Positions 16,897-27,400 of a stretch of 64,000 bases of DNA are shown here, one piece after another; position 1 is the stretch's first letter, and the number at the start of each line of letters is the position of its first letter. Origin of the DNA: Hyphomicrobiales bacterium (lineage in GTDB: Bacteria > Pseudomonadota > Alphaproteobacteria > Rhizobiales > Devosiaceae); assembly GCA_900470445.1 (NCBI GenBank), contig UCAU01000002.1:1-64000 (forward strand), read 5' to 3'. Under the pieces are notes generated by a model. That model did not search any database, was not told the DNA's origin, and saw nothing but the letters and a program-made list of their open reading frames with translations. Position numbers and translations under genes: made by a program.

Positions 16897-17673
16897 CTAG
16901 GTGGGCACGCGTCCCCGAATGGCGTGAGCACGACCCTGGACTATAAACTCGCCCGAACTTCGAGAGTCGCGGACAGAATCGCGAATGTGATCCAATTGTT
17001 GGGCACCGAGCTTAGCAAGAACCTGTCCGATGCCTGGTGCCGAAACAGCCATCGTCCAATAGTCATCGAAACTTGGAAAGACGCGGTGCGCTACGATTTC
17101 ACGGGTTTCAACGTCCATCAAACCCGCGTCGGTCCAAAGGCGGTAAAGTGCGTCGAGGCTCGCAACTTCGGAGTGAGGTGGCAAGATCGGCTCCGCGCCT
17201 GTGCTGCGCATGGCAAGATGGACATCCTCATAGGGGAAACCACCCCCTTCAATATCCCAGGCATATGCGGCAACGGTGCCACCGGGCCGAACGACACGCC
17301 GCAGTTCCGCGACCCCTTTGGCCGGATCTGGAACGAAGAAAATGACCAGCGCCATAATGGCTACATCGAAGGCGGAGGCCGGATACGGGAGCTGTACCGC
17401 GGAACCCAGAGTGAAGGTGGCCACACCCGAGTGGTGTCGGTTTCGGGCAAACTCCAGCTGCGCCGGTGATGGGTCGATCGCTTCGACTGACGTCGGCTTC
17501 GTCCGCCGAACAATCAACTCGGTGGAAGCGCCGTTTCCGCACCCGATGTCCGCCCACCTGGCGCCGTCCGGAACATCCAGCCAATCAAGGAAGTCCGCTC
17601 CTATCAGGGCGCTCCAGACGCCCATCATGGCCTCGTAGCCTTCGCCGTCGCTAAACCTCATTGCATCTGCCAT
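16897..17673 (-). CDS. Class I SAM-dependent methyltransferase
   Basis: 258 residues from ATG 17673, preceded by GGGAGGA 5 nt upstream (favoured over the in-frame ATG at 17688). SAM-binding motif I is ARWADIGCGNGASTELIV (about residues 43-60). An acidic turn VEAIDPSPAQ follows, then motif IV/post-I (SAFDVAIMALVIFFVPD) and RVVRPGGTVAAYAWD, as in UbiE/COQ5-like methyltransferase_11 proteins. The substrate is unknown; small molecules are usual for this type. The C-terminus from about 190 is specific. It is distinct from the methyltransferase remnant at 12 kb. Confidence 0.85.
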   Translation of the reverse strand: MADAMRFSDGEGYEAMMGVWSALIGADFLDWLDVPDGARWADIGCGNGASTELIVRRTKPTSVEAIDPSPAQLEFARNRHHSGVATFTLGSAVQLPYPASAFDVAIMALVIFFVPDPAKGVAELRRVVRPGGTVAAYAWDIEGGGFPYEDVHLAMRSTGAEPILPPHSEVASLDALYRLWTDAGLMDVETREIVAHRVFPSFDDYWTMAVSAPGIGQVLAKLGAQQLDHIRDSVRDSRSSGEFIVQGRAHAIRGRVPT

Positions 17674-17925
17674 GAGTTCCTCCCGCATATCGGGTAGCTT
17701 AGCGCGATGGTGGGCTCGGCGGTAGTCCTAGACCCTTGCCGTGGCACGGCAATGCCGCTCCCGAGAATTCGCGAAGGCTCGTCAAACGGCTGGAATGGGC
17801 GAAAGGGCAGGGCGATCAGACACCACCGGCGGCTCCCCACCCCATTTTGGCCATTGACGCTTCGCTTTCGAGATGACCGCTTCTGGACCTAAGACGTCAA
17901 TTGGTCGCTGACGTCGATGCCTGAT

Positions 17926-18516
17926 TTAAGGTTGCGGCTCACGCCCCCGTCTCGGCTCGTAGCGCAGCGCCACAGCGCCTGAGCTGAGCTCCTTCCGGTC
18001 GATGAGCTTCAATTCGACGTACTTGGAGAGTCCGGCGAGCAAGGTGGGCCCATGACCGGCAATTCTGGGCTGTACCACGAATTCGTACTCATCGATCAGG
18101 CCCAGCTCCGCCAGTGCCAGTGGGAGTTGCACGCCGCCCGTGAGCAGCGCCTTGCCCGGTTGCTGCTTGAGCTTCCGGACCGCCTCAGCCAGGTGTCCGC
18201 TCACGAGCTCGGCGTTCCAGTCGACGCGGTCCAACGTGCTCGAAACGACGTATTTCTTCATCGCGTCGATGGTGCGCGCGAAAGGTTCTGTCCAGTCAGG
18301 CGGCGTCGAAGTCCGCGTCGCCAGCCGCCACGCCCCTTCCATCATTCCATAGGTGACGCGACCAAAAAGCAAGGCATCGGCCCGGGCGATGCTCTCGGTG
18401 GCGTGGATATGGGTCGCGCGCAGTTGCTCCTGTTGCAGTGCCTCGTCCGATGGGATGGCGTTGTGGTGGACGCACCCGTCGAGCGTCACGTTGATGGAAT
18501 AAAGAAGAGGTCGCAT
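17926..18516 (-). CDS. Dihydrofolate reductase-like (RibD C-terminal) family protein
   Basis: 196 residues with the RibD_C/DHFR-like fold: MRPLLYSINVTLDGCVHH at the N-terminus, ADALLFGRVTYGMMEGAW, KKYVVSSTLDRVDWN, and KALLTGGVQLPLALAELGLI with the conserved GG-x-x-L. Such stand-alone members are probably NADPH-dependent reductases of unknown substrate. It is the third gene of an operon and its start shares 1 nt with the stop of the SRPBCC gene. It is commonly found behind ArsR-SRPBCC pairs in soil bacteria. Confidence 0.85.
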   Translation of the reverse strand: MRPLLYSINVTLDGCVHHNAIPSDEALQQEQLRATHIHATESIARADALLFGRVTYGMMEGAWRLATRTSTPPDWTEPFARTIDAMKKYVVSSTLDRVDWNAELVSGHLAEAVRKLKQQPGKALLTGGVQLPLALAELGLIDEYEFVVQPRIAGHGPTLLAGLSKYVELKLIDRKELSSGAVALRYEPRRGREPQP

Positions 18517-19034
18517 TACGGTCGTTGCTCCATTGCCGTTCCTGCCGCGATGGCCAGCGCGAACCGTTGCAGCTGGCTGGTCAGTCCAATGATTGCGCCG
18601 CGTGTCATCTCGGGGTCGGGGTGACGATCGGCTGTCAGGATCATCCGAACTTGACCCGCCTCGGCGTGGAGCTCGACCATCATGTCGTAAGGGTACGACT
18701 CGACGCCCGGGACGAAGTCCATGTCGAAGCGAATGTGCAGCTTACGGTGGCGCTCAATCTCCAGAAACCGACCGCTTACCCGCACCGACAGCGGCCTATC
18801 GAGGTTTGCTAGATACGCGACCTGCTCGGCACCCACCGCGGTCATCACGTGATCAAAGGTGCCGCCAACGCGCAGCTCTAAGGTCGACACCTCAAAGCGC
18901 ATTCCTTCGGGTGCGAACCACTCCTCGAGCCCTTCTTTCGTCGTCCAAAGCGCCCATACGTCTTCGATCGATGCGTCGTACACCCGCTCGAACCTGATCG
19001 TATCCACGCCGGGCTCGCCGGCTTGCGCTATCAC
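18516..19034 (-). CDS. SRPBCC / AHSA1-like domain protein
   Basis: 172 residues starting at GTG 19034, which overlaps the ArsR stop (GTGA) and has a GGGGGGAAG Shine-Dalgarno directly upstream. The START-like pattern is clear: IRFERVYDASIEDVWALWTT, then GLEEWFAPEGM, ELRVGGTFDHVM and a C-terminal helix GLTSQLQRFALAI. AHSA1-like proteins are helix-grip folds binding small hydrophobic ligands. Coupling to an ArsR regulator is typical for this family. The next gene shares 1 nt with its stop, so all three proteins should be made from one mRNA. Confidence 0.87.
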   Translation of the reverse strand: MIAQAGEPGVDTIRFERVYDASIEDVWALWTTKEGLEEWFAPEGMRFEVSTLELRVGGTFDHVMTAVGAEQVAYLANLDRPLSVRVSGRFLEIERHRKLHIRFDMDFVPGVESYPYDMMVELHAEAGQVRMILTADRHPDPEMTRGAIIGLTSQLQRFALAIAAGTAMEQRP

Positions 19035-19369
19035 TTCTTCCCCCCAGGTTGCGGTAAGCCCCGCCGTTGCGCCAGGGCGGCGTCGAGGCGATCGAGCCGG
19101 CCCTCCCAAAGCTTGCCATAACGCCGAACCCAGTCGTCGATCACCTGGAACGGCTCGGGTCGAAGCGAATAGAGGCGGCGCGCTCCGTCAGGCCTCATCG
19201 CGACGAAACCAGCTTCCCCCAGTATCCGCAGGTGTCGTGAAACGCCGGACTGGTCGATATCCACGGCACGAACAAGGTCACCCACAGCCTGTTCGCCGCC
19301 TACCAGCGCCTCGACGATACGAAACCGCGATGGGTCGGCCAATATCTGGAACACGCTTTGTTGCATCAT
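19031..19369 (-). CDS. ArsR-family transcriptional regulator
   Basis: 112 residues with a winged helix: FQILADPSRFRIVEALVGGE, then VGDLVRAVDIDQSGVSRHL (recognition helix) and LGEAGFVAMRPDGARRLYSL (wing). No cysteine metal site of the ArsR/CadC type is visible (no CxC in helix 3), so this is the metal-independent class usually paired with SRPBCC genes. It is the first gene of a three-gene overlapping operon and likely represses it. The in-frame upstream extension to 19498 is rejected because it crosses the promoter repeats. Confidence 0.88.
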   Translation of the reverse strand: MMQQSVFQILADPSRFRIVEALVGGEQAVGDLVRAVDIDQSGVSRHLRILGEAGFVAMRPDGARRLYSLRPEPFQVIDDWVRRYGKLWEGRLDRLDAALAQRRGLPQPGGKK

Positions 19370-19370
19370 C

Positions 19371-19394
19371 GTGCATATGTATTCCTGTGCATAT
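19371..19394. promoter_or_regulatory. Candidate ArsR operator: direct repeat GTGCATAT
   Basis: GTGCATAT occurs twice, 16 bp apart (19371-19378 and 19387-19394), immediately upstream of the arsR start. The spacing of about 1.5 helix turns and the position are compatible with binding by the ArsR dimer or with promoter elements. It is inference from position only. Confidence 0.35.
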
Positions 19395-19541
19395 TCTGTG
19401 TCAAGCCGTGTGAACAACAAACCAGCCTGGCTTGGGCTCTTCATGCTTTGGGGCGACCATGTTGGTGGCGGGGCCTTGGGGTCCGCTTCTGGCGCCAAGC
19501 TGCCACTGGGAGCCGGAACAGCCGTCCGTCGCTAACCACCC

Positions 19542-19624
19542 CGTTATCGCCATTCCCGGTCTCTCACCGGAACGGCCGCTTTTGAGATGCGTTGACACCG
19601 CGCCTATGGCTGAAATGGGGCGCT
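19542..19624 (+). repeat. 83-bp dispersed repeat, copy B
   Basis: It matches 6328-6410 in the same orientation with 8 mismatches. Sequence flanking the match differs except for a short shared GACCGCAT further on. Like copy A it lies in a gene-poor patch next to broken-looking sequence. Its nature (decayed gene segment, regulatory RNA or intergenic mobile repeat) is unknown. Confidence 0.75.
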
Positions 19625-19850
19625 CTGGCGACCAGCCGCTGCCGACCGCATTCTTCCGCGGCCTCCCCCGATCAGGTTGTTCTGAGCGCGGCGTTTTCGA
19701 GAATTCATCCCAGAGCGACACCGGCCGAGGTAAACATCACGAACAACAGTGCCGCTCGGGGGCTGTCCTCTGTCAAAACAGCTCCCGCGACCGCCAGCAG
19801 GTGAAAAAGGGACCGGTCGGTCGGGGTTGTTACGAAAAACCAATGCCGGC

Positions 19851-20324
19851 CTAACCGTCGCGGTCGGCAAACACGGCGGCGATCAACAGCAGTTCGGCGC
19901 TGAGGGTGGCCGCGAGGCGTGCGAGATGCCAAGTCCACCAGCTATCACGCAAAGTAGTCCAATTGGCGGGGATCGACTCCGGTGTCCACCCCATGATCTG
20001 GTCATTGATAGGTTGGTTGAAAAATCGGGTGACGATACCGCCAGCGACGATCGCCAACGCGGCCGCCAGATAGAGCCCCAGCACCGCAGGCCGATTGCGA
20101 CCGAGCACGGCCAGCACCACCACCAGCGCCAGCGCCGCGGCAGCCATGGCCGGCAAAAGGATATTGAGACCACGAATGGAGCCCTGATGCACCTCGAGGA
20201 AGGTCGTCGGCGCATAAGCAGTAATGTCATAGCCGCGCCAAATGCCGAACATGCTGCCGGAGACGAGGCCGACAAGCAGTAGAGCAAGCACCTGGGCGGT
20301 CGTGGGCAACGCAGCAGACATCAT
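19851..20324 (-). CDS. DUF1772-family membrane protein
   Basis: 157 residues with four hydrophobic segments (about 9-28, 50-75, 82-100, 133-152). The pattern of a conserved N-terminal helix, FFNQPINDQIMGWTPESIP and WWTWHLARLAATLSAELLL matches the DUF1772/anthrone-oxygenase-like family. The biochemical role in bacteria is not established. It is divergent from a TetR regulator 85 bp away, a frequent pairing, suggesting TetR represses this gene. Confidence 0.8.
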   Translation of the reverse strand: MMSAALPTTAQVLALLLVGLVSGSMFGIWRGYDITAYAPTTFLEVHQGSIRGLNILLPAMAAAALALVVVLAVLGRNRPAVLGLYLAAALAIVAGGIVTRFFNQPINDQIMGWTPESIPANWTTLRDSWWTWHLARLAATLSAELLLIAAVFADRDG

Positions 20325-20372
20325 GACCCCCGTGGTACGGCGACCCCTTGCGGCTCACGGCAGCACGGGTAA

Positions 20373-20395
20373 ACTGAAGATATATTCAATACAGT
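20373..20395. promoter_or_regulatory. Candidate TetR operator between divergent genes
   Basis: ACTGAA - 11 nt - TACAGT is an imperfect palindrome (5 of 6 positions per arm) around an AT-rich core (GATATATT), located between the DUF1772 and tetR starts. TetR-family repressors typically bind such sites in divergent intergenic regions. Confidence 0.35.
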
Positions 20396-20409
20396 AGTGA
20401 TGCATCGAA

Positions 20410-21060
20410 ATGATAGAAGCTGTCAAGCCGAAGCGGAAATATGCCTCGAGGCACCGCGCCGGCCAGGCGGCGGAAACGCGCGAAGCGGTGATCGCGGCGG
20501 CGCGACAACAATTCATCGCGATGGGCTGGCAGGGAACTACTATTGCTGGCGTGGCGCGGGCGGCCGGGGTTTCGAACGAAACAATCTATGCCGTGTTCGG
20601 CAACAAGCAGGCGCTGTTGCACACGGTGCTGGAGCGGGCGGTGCGGCGTGCGGAACCGACCATACCACTGCTGGAGCAGGCGGGGCTGCTGGCCATCGCA
20701 GCAGCGTCAGACCAGCGAGCGCAGATCGCGCTGTTTGCCCAGGACATTACAAGTGTGCTGGGCAATGTGGCGGTGCTCATGGCCGTGGTGCGCACAGCTG
20801 CTGCCACGGATACAGAACTCGCCGCCTTGTACCGAGGCCTCCACGATGGCCGCCGCCGTAACCTCGTTTTTGTCGCCAAGGCATTGTTGGATAAGGGCCC
20901 GTTGCGTGACGGAATGGATGCTGAGACGGCAACGGCGCTGCTGTGGCGGCTGGCCAGCCCTGAGCTGTTTCTGTTGATGACCGACATTGAGGGATTACAA
21001 GCGGCTAGCTACGCGGAGTGGCTAACAGATGCGTTGGTCGATGCGCTATTACCGAGCTAA
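20410..21060 (+). CDS. TetR-family transcriptional regulator
   Basis: 216 residues. The N-terminal helix-turn-helix is clear: AVIAAARQQFIAMGWQGTT, IAGVARAAGVSNETIYAVFG and NKQALLHTVLERA (about residues 25-78). The C-terminal ligand domain resembles TetR_C members with a conserved LASPELFLLMTD near the end. It is divergent from the DUF1772 gene, with a palindrome between them. The inducer is unknown. Confidence 0.92.
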   Translation: MIEAVKPKRKYASRHRAGQAAETREAVIAAARQQFIAMGWQGTTIAGVARAAGVSNETIYAVFGNKQALLHTVLERAVRRAEPTIPLLEQAGLLAIAAASDQRAQIALFAQDITSVLGNVAVLMAVVRTAAATDTELAALYRGLHDGRRRNLVFVAKALLDKGPLRDGMDAETATALLWRLASPELFLLMTDIEGLQAASYAEWLTDALVDALLPS

Positions 21061-21432
21061 CCTGATGGTCATGTGCCATTGGCAGAATGAGTAGAGCGGT
21101 TCCTTTTCCACGCAGGGAGGCGTCGGCGGTGCGAAAGGCCAGGCGGTGATGGGCGCCGGTCCGGGGTTGGCGTCCTTGGACACCGCTGCGCGAGAGTCTG
21201 GCTGCCACTTCTATTGAAATGGATCGGAGCCGTACATAGTCCCTTTCGATTCATAATTTAAAACTGGTCACGCTTAACCCCTGTGAGCAGTATATTTCCC
21301 GAGCCTTGGAATTGTTACTTTACGATAAGCCATCGTTTGTATTTATGGCTTGTCGGCCTCTTTCCGCGCCGATTCGATCGCGCGTCTCTCCATTAAGGGA
21401 CGGGCCGTTTTGACGTTCTGGGGGCTGTTCCG
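21061..21432. other. Intergenic region upstream of the giant repeat protein gene
   Basis: About 370 bases, with an AT-rich part from roughly 21220 to 21350 that stands out from the GC-rich surroundings and is the likely promoter region of the gene at 21433. No RNA gene or reliable open frame was found. Confidence 0.45.
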
Positions 21433-24400
21433 ATGTCGTTTTTCCGTGCGCTGCACCTGCTGGTGCAAGCTGCAGGCGTGTGCCTGTCGTTTGACCGACG
21501 CGCCGAATGGCAATGGAAACGCCGCGCTGCAGCGAAGGAAACCTGGCGTAAGCAACGTCCGCTCGGCATCTTCAGCGCTGTCTTATTGGGCTCACTTATC
21601 TTAGTATCGGCGGTTCAGGCGCAAACAACCGGCGGTTGGACGCTGAATATCGACAACACTGGCTTCAACCCTATCCCAGCTGGCGCGCTGCTGCCCTATT
21701 CGATCCGCATCGATAACAATGACAACGTGGCGACGCCAGCGACGACGATCACCTTCACCATTCCCGCAAGTGCGGATTTCCTCGATGTCACTGGCGGGCT
21801 AACCAATTGCGTGGCTGACCCCGCGGCCGGGCAGCCGGCAACAGTCACCTGCGATGTACCAGTATTGGCGCCCAGTGCCATCCTCAACGCCACGGTCAAC
21901 TTGCGCCCCCGGGAGCAGGGCACGATTTCCCTCACCGGCACCATGGCCAGTCCGGGCCCGACCTTCAGCCGCCAGACCACCGTGCAAAGGGGCGCTGATC
22001 TTTCGGTCGCGCTCGTCGCCGACCCTGCAACAGTCCAAGGGGGCTCTGTCGCTCACTTCAGTGCGACGGTTACCAATGCCGGACCATACCCGTCGGACAA
22101 TGCTACGCTGGTGGTGTCCCTGCCTGTAGGGCTATCCACCGATGTCTCAATGCCTGCTGGCTGCTCGATCGCCGGCCGCGACATCACCTGCGTCATCGCC
22201 GGGCCCATTGGGATTGGCGCATCTATTCCGCTGGACTTCTCGGCTCAAGTTACCGCCTCCAATGCGTCCACGATCACGCTGGCCGCCGAGGTGAATTCAA
22301 CCTCGCCGCGCGACGGGGTGAACGACAATGACGGCGCCACGGCCGACATCAATGTTACCCCGGGCACGGATGTCAGCATCGGCAAGACCCGTGCGCCTCA
22401 GGGGCTGATCCTTGTTGGCGATACGGTTACCTTCACCCTTGAGCCACGATTTGTGGGCGTAGCTCCCACTTCAGCCGGCATTCAAGACGTCGTGCCGTCG
22501 AACTATTCGATCGACAGCGTTGTTCCCACGCCGGGTTCTGGATGGACGTGTCCGGCGCCGGCGGGCCAGACGATCAATTGCAGCTACGCTGCCGGGGGCG
22601 GCACGAACTACACCGCGCCGATCACCATCACGGCGACGGCCATCGACGCCACGTCGCCAACTGTCGGTGTCACGAATACGGCGAGCATCAACTCCCCCAA
22701 CGAGAACGCCGATGCAGGCGGCAACAATTCGGGTAATGACGGCGCTGCTTTCATCGCTGTGCCCACCATCGATCTCAATGCGGAGAAAAGTGGCCCGCCG
22801 CGTGGATTGGTGACCGTCGGCAATTCCTATGATTTCCGCCTTTATACGTTCAATGAAGGCAATGCTGGCTTCTTCGGGCCACTTACCATTACTGATCATC
22901 TTCCGGCAGGATTGACGCTTACATCGGCAGCTCTGCCAGGCGGCTGGAGCTGTTCGCCGGCGCTGCCACTGGTCGGCGGACCGGGCGCCGATTTCACCTG
23001 CGTCACCAACAACTACACTGAATCCTCGCCGCTGGGGCCGACGCAGCGGACGCCGGACCTCGTCCTGACCGCCGAAGTGACTGCGCCCGGCGCGATCTCA
23101 AACTCCATGACGGTGTCCTTCCCGAACTGGGATCAGGGCGGAGATATAGACCCCTCGAACAATACCACCGGAATTGGCCTGACTGGCGCTGACAACGCGA
23201 ACTGGGCCGATTTAAGCGTCCTGAAGACGATGACCGCGCCAAGCCCGATAAACTCGGGCGACCAGGTCACCTTCGAGATGGAATTGGTCAACATAGGACC
23301 GGCACCAGCTCTCAATGTCGTCTTGGATGATCGGTTGAACGATATCGTCGCCGCCGGTGGGGGCGAGCCGGGCCCAAGCGATGTGACGGTGGTCACGTCG
23401 CCGGGCGTCGCCACGGGAATGGCTTGCGTAGTCCCGACCAGCAGCGGCTATTCGCGCGATCTGCAGTGCACGGTCGATGCGCTGCCCATGTGTACGCAGG
23501 GTGTTGACTGCCCCAAGGTATCCGTCACGGTTCGCACCGGCAGCCAGGGTGCCAAGACCAACACCGCAACCGCCTTTTCAACGGTCACGCCGGATAACGA
23601 CACCGCCAACAACACCGACAGCGTCAACTACGCCGTGGTCTCGCGCACCGACGTGACGGTCGCCAAGTCCAGCCCGGCATCCTCTACGGGCGCCAACGCC
23701 GGGCAGGAATTGATCTATGTGCTGACAGCGGGCGTGCCGCTGAACGGCCTCAGCGATGCTGACAACGTGACCATCGTCGACACTTTACCGGCTGGCGTGG
23801 TGTTCAAGAGCGCCGCGCCGAGCAGTGGCTCCTGCTCTGTCCTGCCGGGCGTTGACACAATAACCGGTCCCGGCAACAACACGATCACCTGCAACCTTGG
23901 CACCATAACCAACGGTTCCCAGCAGACCGTCTCGGTGCGCGTGGTTCCAACGACTGCTCAGGCTATTGCCGGCGTCCCCATAAATAACGTCGTCGACGTC
24001 ACCACCACCACCGACGAGACCGGCGGTGCGGCACCCAATCACGCCGAACTGTCGCTCAGCGTGCTGCCGCCGGAGCTGGACCTGATTATCAGCATCGTCG
24101 ATGCTCCCGATCCGATACCGGTCGCCACGGACACGACCTACACCATCACCATCCGCAATAGCGGACCGTCCGATGCGTTCAATCTTGATGTGCTCGATAC
24201 GCTGCCGACGACCGGCCTTGCCAATCCGCGCATCGTCTCATTTCCGCCTGGTGCCAACTGCGTTTTGAACGGTACTAGCGCTACCGTGCCCGGTGGCACC
24301 ATGAGCTGCGAAATTCCAACTCTGGCAGCCAACACTCAGGTGCAAATCACAGTTGCCATGGAAGGGGTGGCGCGCGGGCGCCACACCAACAATGTCTCGG

Positions 24401-27400
24401 TGACTTCAGACGAAACGGTCGCGGGCTTCGAGAGCCCCACCGACAATAACGCGTCCTATGAAGACACCACCGTACGCGAACGTGCCGACCTTCTGGTGAC
24501 CAAGGTTCCCAGCGCGGCTATCGTTGATTTGCGCGAGGAGTTCAGCTGGACTATCACTGTGACCAACCAGGCCGGTGCTGGCCTGGGCGTCGCCGAATGG
24601 GTGACCCTGACCGACATGCTGCCCGAAGGCATGGAGCTGACCCAATTGCCAGTGGCGTCGGTGGGTACTTGCTCAGGCGTCGTAGGCGGACGCAACATTT
24701 CCTGCGAGCTCGGGGATATGGCCTCGGGCGCTGTGGCCACGGTGACGCTCTCGACCAAGATCACCTCGACCATTGCCGCCTCTGCCGAAAACTCGGCCAC
24801 TGCCAATACGCTGTCGTTCGAGCAAAACCCGCCGAACAATACCGGCACCGGACAGGTTACCACAGTCCAGGCGAGCAGCATCAGCGGCACGCTCTACCGC
24901 GACTTCAACAGCAATGACACAAGGGGCGCCGAAGACACCGGCATCAGCGGCATCACCATGTCGGTGACCGGCACCGCGACCCACGACGGCGCTGCCATCA
25001 CCGCGACGACCACCACCGGTAGCGACGGCAGCTACAGCTTCGCCACCCTACCGCCCGGAACCTACAGCGTCTCCTATGGCACGATAAGCGAGCCGCACCT
25101 GGTCGACGGCAAGGCTCTGCCGGGGCCCAACGGGTCGGGCGCTAACCCGACAGCGAACGGGGTCGGCAGGATCGACGGCATCGTCATCACCAACTCGTTT
25201 TTCTCGGTGGGCCAGGACTTCACGCGCGTTCCTGTTCCCCGGATTGGCCTGAGCAAGACAGCCGGCATCATAGCTGTGCAGCCCGATGGCAGCTACTTCA
25301 TCCCCTATACGGTGACGGTCAAGAATCTCAGCCTTGAGCCGGTCAACACCATCGCCGTCACCGATGTGCTGGATGGTGCATCGCAGAACTTCGGCGCCTA
25401 TAGCGGCGGCGGTGCTCCTGCCGAAGGGCAGTATCGTATCGCTTCGGTCTCAGGCGGCGCATTTGGAACCCTGAACACGGGCTTTACCGGAGCTGGTGCC
25501 AATACGCTGGTTTCCGGGGGAACCCTGGCGGCGGGCGCCAGCGGCACGGTCACATATACGGTGCATATCAATCCAGCGATTCCACGGATCGTGCCGTCCC
25601 CTGTGCACACCAACCAGGCCAGCGTGGCAGGTACCGGGCAGAACTCGGGAACGCCGGTAACGGACCTTTCGCACAACAATTCGAATCCCGACCCGGACAA
25701 TAACGGTATTGCCAACGAGCCCGGCAACAACACGCCGACCACGGTTTCGCAGACCCCCGCGCCAGCCGTCACGTTGGTCAAGACCGCTACGCCCGCGTAT
25801 AGCGGAGCACCAACTGTCGGAGGCCGCATCGACTACAGCTTCACGGTCACTAACACCGGCAACACACCGCTGCTGAACGTGCTGGTAACTGACCCGCTAC
25901 CCGGCCTGGTGGGTTTGAGCACAACCCCCATCCCTCGACTTGATCCTGGCCAATCCGATAGCACCACCTTCACCGCCCATTACCTGCTCACTCAAGCCGA
26001 CATCGACAGTGGTTCGCGGTCAAATACGGCCTCAGTGTCCGGCCAGTGGGGCATTAATGGTGGCACGGCGCAAAATGTGAGCGCAAGCAGCACTGCAAAC
26101 GTTCCGGCGCTGAGCGATCCCGAGCTGACGCTCGTAAAGGAATTGGAATCGGCCGTCGACATCGGCAATCCGCGCACCGAGGTGGGTGATGTGGTCCGCT
26201 ATCGGTTTAAGGTCACCAATACCGGCAACACCACGCTCACCAGCGTGACGGTGGCAGATGCCTTGCCGGGCGTTGCTCCGGACCCGGTCAATGCCTTTAA
26301 TATCGGCACGCTCGCCCCGGGGGCTGAGACCACTGTTTACGCCAACTATCCGGTCACGCAGGCGGATATCGACGCTGCCACGGTGCAAAACAGCGCAACC
26401 GCAAGCGCACTGCATGGTTCCACCCCGATCAGCACGCCGCCGAGCACGGTCGCGACTCCGCTTTTCCGGCAGTCGAGCCTAACGCTGACAAAGACGTTGG
26501 CCAGCACCATTCCGCCAGTGCCGCGCGAAGGCACACCTGTCACTTGGACAGTAAGGGCGACCAACACAGGCAATGTGACGCTGAGTAGTCTCGTCGTCAC
26601 CGACCCATTCCCCAATGCTGTCGTCTCGCCGACGTCGCTGGCTAGTCTCGCCCCCGGTGCATCAGCTGACTTCAGCGTAGTAGCGCCGCTGCGCCAACAG
26701 GACATCGACGCCGGCACAGTCAACAATACCGCCACCATCAACTTCAACGATCCAGCCGGCCCGAAGACACCGGTTGACGCAAGTGCGATCGTCACTCTGC
26801 CGCCGCAGACGCCTGCCATCGCGCTACAGAAGACGGGCGACGTGTCGGCGCTAACGAACCCACCCCAGGTGGGCCAGGAAATCGTCTACACGATTATTAT
26901 CCGCAACACCGGCAACGTGCCGCTGGACGAGATAACACTGGCCGATCTGCTGCCCGATGTCGTGATTGACGCTGCTGATGTGACTAGGCTGAGCACGGCC
27001 GTTCTGCAGCCGCAGAATGACGCAGGCACGGCCACCGATACCGACATCACGGTCACAGTGCGCTATGCGCTCAAGCAATCGGATGTCGACGCCGGCGAGG
27101 TGGAGAACACCGCCATAACGACAGGTAAATCGACTGTCGATGACACTCTCGTTACGGACCAGGGCGGAACGGACTTTGGCACCAATGATCCGACGGTGAC
27201 CAGCCTGTCGCAGGCACCGCAGATCAGTCTCGTCAAGACCATTGCTAGCGCTGCCTTGAGTTCTCCGCCGCAAAAGGACGACCTGATCACCTACGCGTTT
27301 TCGGTTCAGAACACCGGCAACGTGACGCTGAACAACATCCAGCTCACCGATCTTATGCCCGATGTGCTGGTTTCCGGCAGTTGGACAGGTCCACTGGCGC

